A stretch of DNA of 64,000 nt, from the NCBI RefSeq assembly GCF_026340975.1, contig NZ_JAPEOS010000001.1, positions 2,130,501-2,194,500 of the forward strand, read 5' to 3'. Made by a program: the position numbers and the translations under genes. Under the pieces are notes generated by a model. The model searched no databases. It was not told the DNA's origin and saw nothing but the letters and a program-made list of their open reading frames with translations. Positions 52,608 through 63,881 of this stretch are shown one piece after another. The stretch is from Streptomyces sp. NBC_01214 (lineage in GTDB: Bacteria; Actinomycetota; Actinomycetes; Streptomycetales; Streptomycetaceae). Position 1 is the stretch's first letter, and each line of letters starts with the position of its first letter.

Positions 52608-53969
52608 GTGGAGCCAGCAAGCGGCGCTGAGCCGGCCGACGCGGCCGGCGACGCCGCCGAGGCGCTCGACCACCCGCTGCCGGAAGGCGTGCGGCGCCGG
52701 GTCGTCGCGCTCGTCTCGGACGCCTTCGGCGCGCTGACGGTCGCGGACCTCCCGGCGCAGCTGCGCCAGTACGCCCGGTTCACCCCGACCCGGCGCGCCA
52801 AGTTCGCGGGCAACGCCATGGCCGCGGCGGTCGAGACCGACGCCGTGTTCCGGAGCAGGGTCGCCGAGAAGCTGCGCGAGGCGCAGGCGGACCTGGCCGC
52901 CGCGCTGGAGGCCGGCGCACCCCCGGCCGCCGCGGATCCGCTGGACGTGGCGGCCGCCGCCTTCGTCCTGCGGCCGGCCGGCTGGGTCAAGCTGGTGGCC
53001 GCCGCGGGCGAGGAGGCGCAGCGCGCCGACGCCGAGCGGGTCGGCGAGGAGACCCGGCGCGAGCTGGAGCGGTTGCGCGACGAGCTGGCCCACGCACGGG
53101 AGCAGCAGCGCACGGGCGGGGAGCAGGTCCGGGTCGAACTGGACGCGGCCCGCAAGGAAGCGGAATCGCTTCAGCGCAAGCTGCGCAGCGCCCTCAGCGA
53201 CGTCAAGCGGGGTGACGCCGCCCTGCGCAAGGTGAATGCGGAGATCGACGGGATCCGCGGCGACGCGGCTGCCCGGGTGGCCGCCGCCGAGAGCGAGACC
53301 CGGCGGCTCAAGGCCCGTCTCGCGGAGGTGGAGGCGGCGTTGGAGACCTCGCGCCGGGCCACCCGCGAGGGGCGCAGCATCGAGGACATGCGGCTGCGGC
53401 TGCTGCTGGACACCGTGCTGGACGCGGCCCAGGGGCTGCGCCGGGAGCTGGCCCTGCCGCCGGTCTCGACGCGGCCGGCCGACACGGTGGAGGCGGTGGA
53501 GCCGGGCCGGATGACGCCGAAGGACATCGCGGCGCGGGCCCTCTCGGAGACCGATCCGGCCTTGCTGGACCAGTTGTTGGCGCTGCCCCAGGCCCATCTG
53601 GTGGTCGACGGCTACAACGTGACCAAGACGGGGTACCCGACGATGCCGCTGGAGAAGCAGCGGCTGCGGTTGCTGGGCGGGTTGTCGATGCTGGCCGCGC
53701 AGACGGGTGCGGAGATGACCTGCGTCTTCGACGGGGCGGAACTGGCGGCCCCGGTGCTGCTCGCGCCGCCGCGCGGGGTGCGGGTGCTGTTCTCCAAGGC
53801 CGGGGTGACGGCGGACGAGCTGATCCGCCAGTTGGTGCGTGCGGAGCCGCCCGGCCGGCCGGTCGTCGTGGTCTCCACGGACCGTGAGGTCGCCGACGGG
53901 GTGGCCAAGGCGGGTGCACGGCCCGTGACGTCCGCTTTGTTGCTGAAGCGGCTTTCGCGCGTTTCGTAA
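52608..53969 (+). CDS. NYN-domain (YacP-like) RNA-processing protein with coiled coil
   Basis: 453 residues from a GTG. The N-terminal 150 residues are helical (LTVADLPAQLRQYARFTPTRRAKFAG). A long charged coiled coil covers about 165-270. The C-terminal NYN/PIN-like nuclease domain (about 320-453) has LVVDGYNVTKTGYP, TCVFDGAE and VVVSTDREVADG, supplying the metal-binding aspartates. YacP-type NYN proteins process mRNA or rRNA. Confidence 0.88.
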   Translation: MEPASGAEPADAAGDAAEALDHPLPEGVRRRVVALVSDAFGALTVADLPAQLRQYARFTPTRRAKFAGNAMAAAVETDAVFRSRVAEKLREAQADLAAALEAGAPPAAADPLDVAAAAFVLRPAGWVKLVAAAGEEAQRADAERVGEETRRELERLRDELAHAREQQRTGGEQVRVELDAARKEAESLQRKLRSALSDVKRGDAALRKVNAEIDGIRGDAAARVAAAESETRRLKARLAEVEAALETSRRATREGRSIEDMRLRLLLDTVLDAAQGLRRELALPPVSTRPADTVEAVEPGRMTPKDIAARALSETDPALLDQLLALPQAHLVVDGYNVTKTGYPTMPLEKQRLRLLGGLSMLAAQTGAEMTCVFDGAELAAPVLLAPPRGVRVLFSKAGVTADELIRQLVRAEPPGRPVVVVSTDREVADGVAKAGARPVTSALLLKRLSRVS

Positions 53970-54090
53970 CTCCTCGCCGCAATGCCCGAATTGATGGGAC
54001 TCGCGGGGGACGGACCGTCAAGTGACCTGCACGGAGCGTGCGCTGTAGGTAAAGAACCTGGTCGAGGGGCGAGTTTTTTCCCGACAGGAT

Positions 54091-54120
54091 TTGAACTGAT
54101 CACAGATGGGTCACTAGGGT
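54091..54120 (+). promoter_or_regulatory. Housekeeping-type promoter for the first NlpC/P60 gene
   Basis: TTGAAC (54091-54096) and TAGGGT (54115-54120) are separated by 18 bases, close to the Streptomyces HrdB consensus, about 100 bases upstream of the GTG at 54223. I saw no convincing c-di-AMP riboswitch in the rest of the 253-base gap. Confidence 0.5.
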
Positions 54121-54222
54121 CTGCTCAAACCTTCGTGCGGTAGATCACTCATTCGGGGTGGCGGCGAAGGTGCTGCCGAGTTGCGTTCTTCGGCGGCTCC
54201 CAGGAAGAAGGAGCTCGCCTTC

Positions 54223-55251
54223 GTGGCGTCCCACCGTCGACCCAAGCAGCCGAACCGCGCTCGTGTGACCGTGCTCACCTCGGTCGCGGCCGCAGCCGTC
54301 GCCCTCACCGCGCAGAGCGCCTCCGCCGCGCCGGCGAAGCCGAGCAAGGACGAGGTCAAGAGCCAGGTCGACGCGCTCTACGAAGAGGCGGAGCAGGCCA
54401 CCGAGAAGTTCAACGGGGCCAAGGAACGCCAGGACAAGCTGGAGAAGGAGATCGGCCAGCTGCAGGACCAGGTCGCGCGCGGCCAGGGCGAGCTCAACGA
54501 GCTGCGCAGCACGCTCGGTTCGATGGCCAGCGCCCAGTACCGCAGCGGCGGCATCGATCCCTCCCTCGCGCTCCTGCTCTCCGAGGACCCCGACAGCTAC
54601 CTCGACAAGGCCTCCTCCCTGGAGCACCTGAGCGCCAAGCAGGTCGAGGGCGTCCAGCGGATCCAGGACAAGCAGCGCACCCTCGCGCAGCAGCGCCAGG
54701 AGGCCGCCGGCAAGCTCGCCGACCTCGACGCCACCCGCAAGGAGCTCGGCGAGAAGAAGAAGGTCTCGACCGAGAAGCTCGCCGCGGCCCAGGCCCTGCT
54801 CAACACCCTGACCACGCAGGAGCGCGCGGCGCTCAAGGACGAGGAGACGCGCGCCAGCCGCGCCGACAGCCAGCGCGTCGACCTCGGCAACGTCAAGGCC
54901 TCCGGCCGCGCCGGAGCCGCCCTCGAAGCCGCCAAGACGAAGCTGGGCTTCACCTACCAGTCCGGCGGCACCGGCCCCACGGTCTACGACTGCTCCGGGC
55001 TGACGCAGTGGGCCTACAAGCAGGCCGGCGTCAACATCAGCCGCACCACCTTCACCCAGGTGAACGACGGCACCCGCATCAGCCGCAGCCAGCTCCAGCC
55101 CGGTGACCTGGTCTTCTTCTACGGAGACCTGCACCACGTCGGCCTCTACGCCGGCAACAACATGACGCTGCACGCCTCGAACCCGCGCAGCGGCATCAAG
55201 TACGAGTCCATGGACAACATGCCGTTCCAGTTCGGCGTCCGGGTCGGCTGA
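54223..55251 (+). CDS. NlpC/P60 peptidoglycan endopeptidase
   Basis: 342 residues from the GTG at 54223 (AAGGAG 11 bases upstream). A signal peptide ends near residue 35 (SASA, then APAKP). A coiled-coil region at about 40-215 precedes the NlpC/P60 domain with Cys257 (YDCSGLTQWAYKQAG), His305 (HVGLYAG) and His317. These enzymes cut the D-Glu-diaminopimelate bond in stem peptides, like mycobacterial RipA. A paralogue follows in tandem. Confidence 0.93.
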   Translation: MASHRRPKQPNRARVTVLTSVAAAAVALTAQSASAAPAKPSKDEVKSQVDALYEEAEQATEKFNGAKERQDKLEKEIGQLQDQVARGQGELNELRSTLGSMASAQYRSGGIDPSLALLLSEDPDSYLDKASSLEHLSAKQVEGVQRIQDKQRTLAQQRQEAAGKLADLDATRKELGEKKKVSTEKLAAAQALLNTLTTQERAALKDEETRASRADSQRVDLGNVKASGRAGAALEAAKTKLGFTYQSGGTGPTVYDCSGLTQWAYKQAGVNISRTTFTQVNDGTRISRSQLQPGDLVFFYGDLHHVGLYAGNNMTLHASNPRSGIKYESMDNMPFQFGVRVG

Positions 55252-55496
55252 TCCGCTCCGCCCCGCGGTCCGGGACGCGTCGTACGCCGCCCATCCGGGC
55301 GAATTCCACGGCCTCCCTCTGACCACACGCCCCGCCGGTGACCTGCGTCTCCTGCGGGGCGTCGGCATGTGTGCCCGCCCACGGTCGTTGGCCGGTGCGT
55401 GGTCGCGCCGCTACTGTCTGCCAGCGCGGAACCCGGTACACGGCCGCCCACGGGGGGCGGACCCGGGCCCCGCACAGCGGAAGGGAGCGGTTCCAC

Positions 55497-56555
55497 GTGG
55501 CGTCCCATCGCCGGGCCGGGCTCGGCAGCCTCGACCGGAGCACGAAGATCACCGTCCTCACCGCCGCCGCCGCGGCCACCGCCGCGGTCGCCATGACGGG
55601 CGTACCCGCGAACGCGGCCCCCGGCTTCCCGTACGAACCCGGCGGCGGGGCGAGAACCGGCATCAGCGCCCAGGTCGACCGCCTCTTCGAGGAGGCCGAG
55701 CAGGCCACCGAGCGCTTCAACGAAGCGGGTGAGAAGGCCGACCGGCTCCGCGTCGAGGTCAACCGGGCCCAGGACGCGGTGGCCCGCGGCCAGGAGCGCA
55801 TCAACACCCTGCGGGGCGTCCTCGGCACCTTCGCCGGGGCCCAGTACCGCGGCGGCGGCATCGACCCCGCCGTCGGGCTGATGCTGGCGCAGGACCCCGA
55901 CGCGTACCTGGAGCGGGCCGCCGCCCTCGACCGGCTGACCGGCCGCCAGGCCCGCCAGCTCGACGAACTCCGCGAGGAGCAGCGCGAACTCGGTCAGGAG
56001 CGCCAGGAGGCCTCCCGCAAACTCGCCGAACTCGACGCCCTGCGCTCCGACGTGGCCCGGCACAAGAGCTCCGTCACCGCGAAGCTCGCGGCCGCCCGGC
56101 GCCTGCTCAACGCCATGCCCTCCGGGGAGCGGGCCGACTACGAACGCTCCTCGCGCTCGGGGGGCCGCCCCGAGGGGCTGCCCGAGCCGGGCTCCCTCGG
56201 CCCCTCCTCGGGACGTGCCCTGGCCGCCGTGAGGGCGGCCAGGGCCGCGGTCGGACGGCCGTACGTGTGGGGCTCCACCGGCCCCAGCGGCTTCGACTGC
56301 TCCGGGCTGATGGTCTGGTCGTACCGGCAGGCCGGGGTCTCGCTGCCGCGCACCTCGCAGGCCCAGCGGCACGCCGGCCGGCAGGTGCCGCTGTCGCAGG
56401 CCCGCCCGGGCGACCTGGTGACGTACCGCTCGGACGCCAGCCACGTCGGCATGTACGTCGGCAACGGCCAGGTGGTGCACGCCCCGTACCCCGGGGCCCG
56501 GGTGCGCTACGACCCCGTCGGGATGATGCCCGTCTCCTCGGTGACCCGGCCCTAG
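55497..56555 (+). CDS. NlpC/P60 peptidoglycan endopeptidase, tandem paralogue
   Basis: 352 residues from the GTG at 55497 (AGGGAG about 10 bases upstream). It has the same VASHRR start, signal peptide, coiled coil and C-terminal catalytic domain as the preceding gene: Cys268 (FDCSGLMVWSYRQAG), His316 and His328. It keeps the GGGIDP and LAQDPDAYL blocks of its neighbour, so the pair arose by duplication. A Gly/Pro/Ser linker near 215-240 is longer. Confidence 0.92.
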   Translation: MASHRRAGLGSLDRSTKITVLTAAAAATAAVAMTGVPANAAPGFPYEPGGGARTGISAQVDRLFEEAEQATERFNEAGEKADRLRVEVNRAQDAVARGQERINTLRGVLGTFAGAQYRGGGIDPAVGLMLAQDPDAYLERAAALDRLTGRQARQLDELREEQRELGQERQEASRKLAELDALRSDVARHKSSVTAKLAAARRLLNAMPSGERADYERSSRSGGRPEGLPEPGSLGPSSGRALAAVRAARAAVGRPYVWGSTGPSGFDCSGLMVWSYRQAGVSLPRTSQAQRHAGRQVPLSQARPGDLVTYRSDASHVGMYVGNGQVVHAPYPGARVRYDPVGMMPVSSVTRP

Positions 56556-56628
56556 GGGGCGTCGTGTCGGTCGGGCCCCGCCTGATCGGCAAGACACCCC
56601 CCAGCGCACCCGTGCGTACGATCGTCGG

Positions 56629-57759
56629 ATGCCCCCCGTCCGCCGGTCCCTCGTACGCGTGCTGCCGCTCCTGCTGAGCGCGCTGCTCGCCGGGTGCGGC
56701 GCGCCCGCCCCGCGGGACGGCGCCGAGCGGGACATCCGGGAGGCCGTCGCCGCCTGGTCGCGGACGCCGCCCGAGCGGCTCGCCGGGATCCCGCTGGAGG
56801 GCTGGGCGTACGAGGTCTCCGCGGTCCGGCGGGACGGCGCCGGGGCCACCGTCCGGGCGGAGCTGCACTACCGGCTGACCGGCTACGACGCGGCCGCGGC
56901 CGGCTCGGCGCGCGAGGTGCGCCTGACCCGGGACGGCGGGCGGTGGCACGTCACCGGGGACCGGGCCGCGCCGGGCGCGTTGCCGCAGCTGTGGGACCAG
57001 GGCCCGGTGGCGGTGGTCCGCGGGGCGCACTCGCTGGTGCTGGGCGTCGGGCAGGAACCGGGGACGCTGTCCGCGATCGCGGCCGAGGCCGACCGGGCGG
57101 TGCCCGCGGCGGGCGCCGCCTGGCCGGAGCCCTGGGCGGGCCGGGCCGTGGTGCTGGTCCCCGGATCCCTGGAGCGGATGGCGGAGCTGCTGGGCCGCCC
57201 GGCGGCCGAGTACCGGGGCATGGGGGCCGTCACGACGGGCCGGGTGGGCGCGGCCCCCGCCCCCGCCGACAGGGTCGTCGTGAACCCGCAGGGGTGGGCC
57301 GAGCTCAGCCCGGCGGGCCGCGGGGTCATCCTGACCCATGAGGTGACCCACGTGGCCACCCGGGCGGCGACCACCGCCACCACCCCGCTGTGGCTCTCCG
57401 AGGGCTTCGCGGACTGGGCCGCCTACCGCGGCACCCCGGCCACCCCGGAGCAGGCCACCCCGGAGCAGGCCGCCCCGGCGCTGGCCCGGGCCGTACGGCG
57501 GGGCGAGGTGCCCGGCGAGCTGCCCCGGGCGGAGGCCTTCGCCTTCGGCGGCGACCCGGAGGCGCTGGCCCGGGCGTACGAGGGCGCCTGGCTGGCCTGC
57601 CGGCTGATCGCGCAGAGATGGGGCGAGGCGGCGCTCGTGGACCTGTACGGGAGGGCGGGGCGCGAGCCGTGGCCGGTGGCGGTGCGGGGCGCCCTCGGAG
57701 CGGACCCGGACGGATTGACGAAGGACTGGCAGGAGACCCTGCGGGCGGAGTTCCGCTGA
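56629..57759 (+). CDS. HExxH metallopeptidase-like lipoprotein
   Basis: 376 residues. Lipobox LAGC with Cys23. Residues 237-241 are HEVTH and Glu258 lies in WLSEGFADW, the spacing of a gluzincin zinc site (HExxH plus a downstream glutamate). The front half (30-140) looks like a small beta domain (VRAELHYRLTGY). The total is short for an M1 peptidase; function is inferred only from the motif. Followed after 23 bases by the PimB-like gene. Confidence 0.78.
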   Translation: MPPVRRSLVRVLPLLLSALLAGCGAPAPRDGAERDIREAVAAWSRTPPERLAGIPLEGWAYEVSAVRRDGAGATVRAELHYRLTGYDAAAAGSAREVRLTRDGGRWHVTGDRAAPGALPQLWDQGPVAVVRGAHSLVLGVGQEPGTLSAIAAEADRAVPAAGAAWPEPWAGRAVVLVPGSLERMAELLGRPAAEYRGMGAVTTGRVGAAPAPADRVVVNPQGWAELSPAGRGVILTHEVTHVATRAATTATTPLWLSEGFADWAAYRGTPATPEQATPEQAAPALARAVRRGEVPGELPRAEAFAFGGDPEALARAYEGAWLACRLIAQRWGEAALVDLYGRAGREPWPVAVRGALGADPDGLTKDWQETLRAEFR

Positions 57760-57782
57760 GGGCGTCCGGTACGTTGGCAGCG

Positions 57783-58925
57783 ATGCACAAGACGCTGATC
57801 GTGACCAACGACTTCCCGCCGCGACCGGGCGGCATCCAGGCCTTCCTGCACAACATGGCACTACGGCTGGATCCCGACCGGATCGTCGTCTACGCCTCCA
57901 CCTGGAAGCACAGCGCGGAGGGCCGCGAGGCCACCGCGGCCTTCGACGCGGAGCAGCCGTTCCAGGTGGTCCGCGACCGTACGACGATGCTGCTGCCGAC
58001 CCCGCGCGTGACGCGGCGGGCGGTGGGCCTGCTGCGCGAACACGGCTGCGAGTCCGTGTGGTTCGGGGCGGCGGCCCCGCTCGGGCTGATGGGCCCGGCG
58101 CTGCGGCGGGCGGGCGCCCGGCGGATCGTGGCGACCACCCACGGGCACGAGGCGGGTTGGGCCCAGCTGCCGGCCGCGCGGCAGTTGCTGCGCCGGATCG
58201 GCGAGGGCACCGACACGCTGACCTACCTGGGGGAGTACACGCGCTCGCGGATCGCCTCGGCGGTGACGGACCGGGCGGCGGCCCGGATGGTGCAACTCCC
58301 GCCGGGGGTGGACGAGAAGACCTTCCACCCCGGATCGGGCGGTGCGGAGGTCCGGGCCCGGCTCGGGCTGACGGACCGGCCGGTGGTCGTCTGCGTCTCC
58401 CGGCTGGTGCCGCGCAAGGGGCAGGACACGCTGATCGAGGCGATGCCGCGGATCCTGGCGGCGGTGCCGGACGCGGTACTGCTGATCGTGGGCGGCGGCC
58501 CCTACGAGGCGGACCTGCGGGAGCTGGCCGTCTCCACCGGGGTCTTGGACTCCGTCGTCTTCACCGGAGCCGTCCCGTGGTCGGAACTCGCGGCCCACTA
58601 CGGCGCGGGTGACGTCTTCGCCATGCCGTGCCGGACCCGCCGGGGCGGGCTGGACGTGGAGGGGCTCGGCATCGTCTACCTGGAGGCCTCGGCCACGGGC
58701 CTGCCGGTGATCGCGGGCGACTCCGGCGGGGCGCCGGATGCGGTGCTGGACGGCGAGACGGGCTGGGTCGTGCGGGGCGGATCCCCCGAGGACGCGGCGG
58801 ACCGGATCGTGGCCCTGCTCCAGGACCCGGACCTGCGCGCCCGCATGGGCGAACGCGGTCGTGCGTGGGTGGAGGAGAAATGGCGCTGGGACCTGTTGGC
58901 GGACCGCCTGCGCGAGCTGCTCTGA
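57783..58925 (+). CDS. pimB: PimB-like GT4 mannosyltransferase
   Basis: 380 residues. The start LIVTNDFPPRPGGIQAF, then VATTHGHEAGW and the donor motif EGLGIVYLEAS (E-x7-E) match the actinobacterial enzymes that add the second mannose to phosphatidylinositol mannoside. The fold is two Rossmann domains. Other GT4 mannosyltransferases are close, so the exact acceptor is likely but not certain. Confidence 0.83.
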   Translation: MHKTLIVTNDFPPRPGGIQAFLHNMALRLDPDRIVVYASTWKHSAEGREATAAFDAEQPFQVVRDRTTMLLPTPRVTRRAVGLLREHGCESVWFGAAAPLGLMGPALRRAGARRIVATTHGHEAGWAQLPAARQLLRRIGEGTDTLTYLGEYTRSRIASAVTDRAAARMVQLPPGVDEKTFHPGSGGAEVRARLGLTDRPVVVCVSRLVPRKGQDTLIEAMPRILAAVPDAVLLIVGGGPYEADLRELAVSTGVLDSVVFTGAVPWSELAAHYGAGDVFAMPCRTRRGGLDVEGLGIVYLEASATGLPVIAGDSGGAPDAVLDGETGWVVRGGSPEDAADRIVALLQDPDLRARMGERGRAWVEEKWRWDLLADRLRELL

Positions 58926-58961
58926 TTGAGGGGTGCGGCGCCGCTGCCGGGGGCCAGCCCC

Positions 58962-59048
58962 CGGACCCCCGCGCCTCAAACGCCGGCGGGGCTGGATATT
59001 TCAGCCCCGCCGGCGTTTGAGGCGCGGGGTCTGGGGCGGAGCCCCAGG
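58962..59048. repeat. Copy D of the dispersed element, 27-bp perfect hairpin
   Basis: The left arm at 58967-58993 and right arm at 59003-59029 are exact complements of 27 bases around a 9-base loop. The right side continues as GGGGTCTGGGGCGGAGCCCC, as in copies A and B. It follows the pimB-like gene and may terminate it. Confidence 0.8.
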
Positions 59049-59098
59049 TCTCTGCGGCCCGGTCAGCGTGGCCCGGCTCCGCGCAGCGCCACGGCTGA

Positions 59099-60811
<1,713 letters not shown>

Positions 60812-60823
60812 GGGAGCCGCGGA

Positions 60824-62620
60824 CTAGCCGCGGTAGAGCGCCTCGATCTCGTCCGCGAAGTCCTTGGCCACCACGTTGCGCTTCAGCTTCAGCGACGGCG
60901 TGATGTGCCCCGACTCCTCCGTGAACTGGGAGGGAAGAATGCGGAATTTCCGCACCGATTCCGCCTTGGAGACCGCCGCGTTGCCGTCGTCGATCGCCTT
61001 CTGGACGGCGGCGATGAGGTCCGTGTCCTCGCGCAGCTCCGCCGCCGTGACCCCGGCCGGCTTGCCGTTCTCCGCGGCCCACCGGCCGAGGAACTCCTCG
61101 TCGATCGTGACCAGCGCGGCCACGAACGGCCTCGCGTCGCCCACCACCATGCACTCCGCGACCAGCGCGTGCGCCCGGATCCGGTCCTCGATGACGGCGG
61201 GTGCCACGTTCTTGCCGCCCGCCGTGACGATGAGTTCCTTCTTGCGGCCGGTGATCGTGAGGTAGCCGTCCTCGTCGAGGGTGCCGACGTCGCCGGTGTG
61301 GAACCAGCCGTCGGTCAGCGCCTCGGCGGTCGCCGTCTCGTTCTTCCAGTACCCCGTGAAGATCTGCTCGCCGTGCAGCAGCACCTCGCCGTCGTCCGCG
61401 ATGCGCACCACGGAGCCGGGCATGGGCTGGCCGACCGTGCCGATCTTCTGCTTGTCCCACGGGTTGAAGGTGGTCGCGGCACAGGACTCGGTCAGGCCGT
61501 AGCCCTCCAGGACCGTGAAGCCGATGCCGCGGAAGAAGTGGCCGAGCCGCTCGCCCAGCGGTGCGCCACCGGAGATCGCGTACTCGCCGCGCCCGCCGAG
61601 GACCGCGTGCAGCTTGCTGTAGACCAGCTTCGAGAAGACCTTGTGCTTGAGCTTCAGCCCGAACGACGGGCCGCGCGGGGTGTCCAGCGCACGGCTGTAG
61701 GCGATGGCCGTGTCGGCCGCGGCATCGAAGATCTTGCCCTTGCCGTCGGCCTGGGCCTTGGCGCGCGCCGAGTTGTAGACCTTCTCGAAGACCCGGGGGA
61801 CGCCGAGGATCAGCGTGGGGCGGAAGGACTGCAGCTCGTCGGTGAGGTTCTTGATGTCCGGTACGCAACCCAGGCGGATCGGCGCCAGTACGGCCGCCAC
61901 CTCCACCAGGCGCCCGAAGACGTGCGCCGCCGGCAGGAACAGCAGCACCGAGCACTCGCCGGTCTTGAACAGCGGGCTCAGGCGCTCCACCGCGTTGCCG
62001 CACTCCGCGAAGAAGTTGCGGTGGGTCAGCACGCAGCCCTTGGGGCGGCCGGTGGTGCCCGAGGTGTAGACGATGGTGGCCGGGTCGTCGGCATTGGCGA
62101 GGCTGCTGCGCTCCTCGACCTCGGCGTCGGAGATCTCCGCGCCGGCGGCCTTCAGCGCCTCCAGCGCGCCCTGCTCGATCTCCCAGACCTCGCGCAGCTC
62201 CGGCAGCCGGTCGCGCAGCGAGGCCACGGCCGCGCTGTGCTCCGGGCTCTCCACGATGACGGCGGCGGCGCCGGAGTCACCGAGGATCCACTGGATCTGT
62301 TCGGGGGAGCTGGTCTCGTACACGGGGACGGTGACGCCGCCCGCGCTCCAGATCGCGAAGTCGAACAGCACCCACTCGTACCGGGTGCGGGAGATGAGGG
62401 CGACCCGGTCGCCGGGCCGGATGCCGGCCGCGATGAGGCCCTTGGCCGCGGCCCGGACCTCGGCGAGGAACTCCGTCGCGGTCACGTCCTGCCACCGGCC
62501 GTCGACCTTGCGGCTCATGACGGCGGTGTCTGGATGCTGAGCGGCGTTGCGGCGGATGAGATCCGTCAGGTTCCCGTCCGACGGGACCTCGTACAGGGCC
62601 GGAAGGCTGAACTCGCGCAA
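60824..62620 (-). CDS. fadD: Long-chain fatty acyl-CoA ligase
   Basis: 598 residues, AMP-binding superfamily. ATP motif IVYTSGTTGRPKGCV, then VLEGYGLTESCA, TGDVGTLDEDGYL and GRKKELIVTAGGKNVAP. Activates fatty acids to acyl-CoA. The TTG at 62620 is chosen because GAGGAG lies 8 bases upstream and LREFSLPALYEVP is the usual start; longer frames upstream have no ribosome site. It is convergent with cholesterol oxidase, 12 bases apart. Confidence 0.92.
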   Translation of the reverse strand: MREFSLPALYEVPSDGNLTDLIRRNAAQHPDTAVMSRKVDGRWQDVTATEFLAEVRAAAKGLIAAGIRPGDRVALISRTRYEWVLFDFAIWSAGGVTVPVYETSSPEQIQWILGDSGAAAVIVESPEHSAAVASLRDRLPELREVWEIEQGALEALKAAGAEISDAEVEERSSLANADDPATIVYTSGTTGRPKGCVLTHRNFFAECGNAVERLSPLFKTGECSVLLFLPAAHVFGRLVEVAAVLAPIRLGCVPDIKNLTDELQSFRPTLILGVPRVFEKVYNSARAKAQADGKGKIFDAAADTAIAYSRALDTPRGPSFGLKLKHKVFSKLVYSKLHAVLGGRGEYAISGGAPLGERLGHFFRGIGFTVLEGYGLTESCAATTFNPWDKQKIGTVGQPMPGSVVRIADDGEVLLHGEQIFTGYWKNETATAEALTDGWFHTGDVGTLDEDGYLTITGRKKELIVTAGGKNVAPAVIEDRIRAHALVAECMVVGDARPFVAALVTIDEEFLGRWAAENGKPAGVTAAELREDTDLIAAVQKAIDDGNAAVSKAESVRKFRILPSQFTEESGHITPSLKLKRNVVAKDFADEIEALYRG

Positions 62621-62671
62621 GACTGCTGCTCCTCTGGGCGCCATCGCCACCATGTGGACCGACCGGACGTT

Positions 62672-62688
62672 ACCCACCGGTAGTGGGT
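62672..62688. promoter_or_regulatory. 17-base palindrome upstream of fadD
   Basis: ACCCACCGGTAGTGGGT has exact 6-base arms around a 5-base centre, 52 bases upstream of the fadD start, where a repressor would act. TetR-type fatty-acid regulators bind sites of this size; the identity is unknown. Confidence 0.35.
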
Positions 62689-62863
62689 TCCCGATAGGGG
62701 GAACCGGCCAGATGTTCCGTGCGTCACATTCTGTACTTACCCCGCCTCGCCCCAACGTGCCGACAGTAGTCGACCCCGCCTGCGACTCGGAAGTAACCGC
62801 AGGTCCGGCAGCCTCTCCCACCCCCTCTACCCGCCGCCACCAGGCAGCTCTAGGGTTGGCCGC

Positions 62864-63715
62864 ATGGCTGGCAGCATGCGGGGACGGCAGTTCGGCACGA
62901 GCGGATCAGGCCGTGGGGCAGACCGTGGGGCGGGGCGTGGGGCACGCCGCACCCGGGTCCACGTCGTGAGCGACGTGCACGGCAACACCGAGGACCTCAC
63001 CCGGGCGGGAGACGGCGCCGACGCCCTCATCTGCCTCGGTGACCTCGTGCTCTTCCTCGACTACGCCGACCACTCGCGCGGGATCTTCCCCGACCTGTTC
63101 GGCGTCGAGAACGCCGACCGGATCGTCGAGCTGCGCACCGCGCGCCGCTTCGACGAGGCCCGCGCCTTCGGACGGGAGCTGTGGGCCGGCCTGGACCGGG
63201 ACACCCTCATCGAGGGCGCCGTACGACGCCAGTACGCGCAGATGTTCGCCGCCTTCCCCACCCCCACGTACGCCACCTACGGCAACGTCGACATTCCGGG
63301 CCTGTGGCCCGAGTACGCCGACCGCCACGGCCTCACGGTGCTCGACGGCCAGCGGGTGGAGATCGGCGGCCGCGTCTTCGGCTTCGTCGGCGGCGGACTG
63401 CCCTCCCCGATGCGCACCCCGTACGAGGTGGACCCGGAGGAGTACGCCGCCAAGGTGGAGGCCCTCGGCGAGGTGGACGTGCTCTGCTCGCACATCCCGC
63501 CGGAAGTCCCCGAGCTCTGCTACGACACGGTCGCCCGCCGCTTCGAACGCGGTAGCGAGGCCCTGCTCGCCGCGATCCGCCGCACCCGCCCCCGCTACGC
63601 CCTCTTCGGACACGTCCACCAGCCGCTCGCCCGCCGCATGCGCATCGGGAGCACCGAGTGCGTGAACGTGGGCCACTTCGCGGCCACCGGCCGGCCCTGG
63701 GTCCTCGAATGGTAG
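62864..63715 (+). CDS. Calcineurin-like metallophosphoesterase
   Basis: 283 residues. Motifs in order are SDVHGN, GDLVLFLDYADH, YGNVD, CSHIPPEVPE and GHVHQPLA, the full two-metal set of the superfamily. The first 28 or so residues are Gly/Arg-rich and probably start too early; the fold begins near TRVHVVSDVHGN. Cytosolic; substrate unknown. Confidence 0.86.
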   Translation: MAGSMRGRQFGTSGSGRGADRGAGRGARRTRVHVVSDVHGNTEDLTRAGDGADALICLGDLVLFLDYADHSRGIFPDLFGVENADRIVELRTARRFDEARAFGRELWAGLDRDTLIEGAVRRQYAQMFAAFPTPTYATYGNVDIPGLWPEYADRHGLTVLDGQRVEIGGRVFGFVGGGLPSPMRTPYEVDPEEYAAKVEALGEVDVLCSHIPPEVPELCYDTVARRFERGSEALLAAIRRTRPRYALFGHVHQPLARRMRIGSTECVNVGHFAATGRPWVLEW

Positions 63716-63881
63716 GGATCGAGCCGCTTCGCGGCGGGCTCCCGCAGGGTGCGGGAGGCGCTGGAGTGGCGACGTCCACACGCGCGGTAGCCTTCACGCG
63801 GCGGCCACAGGCCGCACACGTCCTCGAACTTGCCCAGCTGCCGCTGGGAGGTACCACCCCCAGCCCGGAGGAGCGACCGCG

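Noticed and set aside
53970-54222. c-di-AMP (ydaO-type) riboswitch ahead of the NlpC/P60 gene
   Set aside because: Streptomyces cell-wall hydrolase genes often have one, but I could not find the conserved blocks here. Only a promoter is evident.
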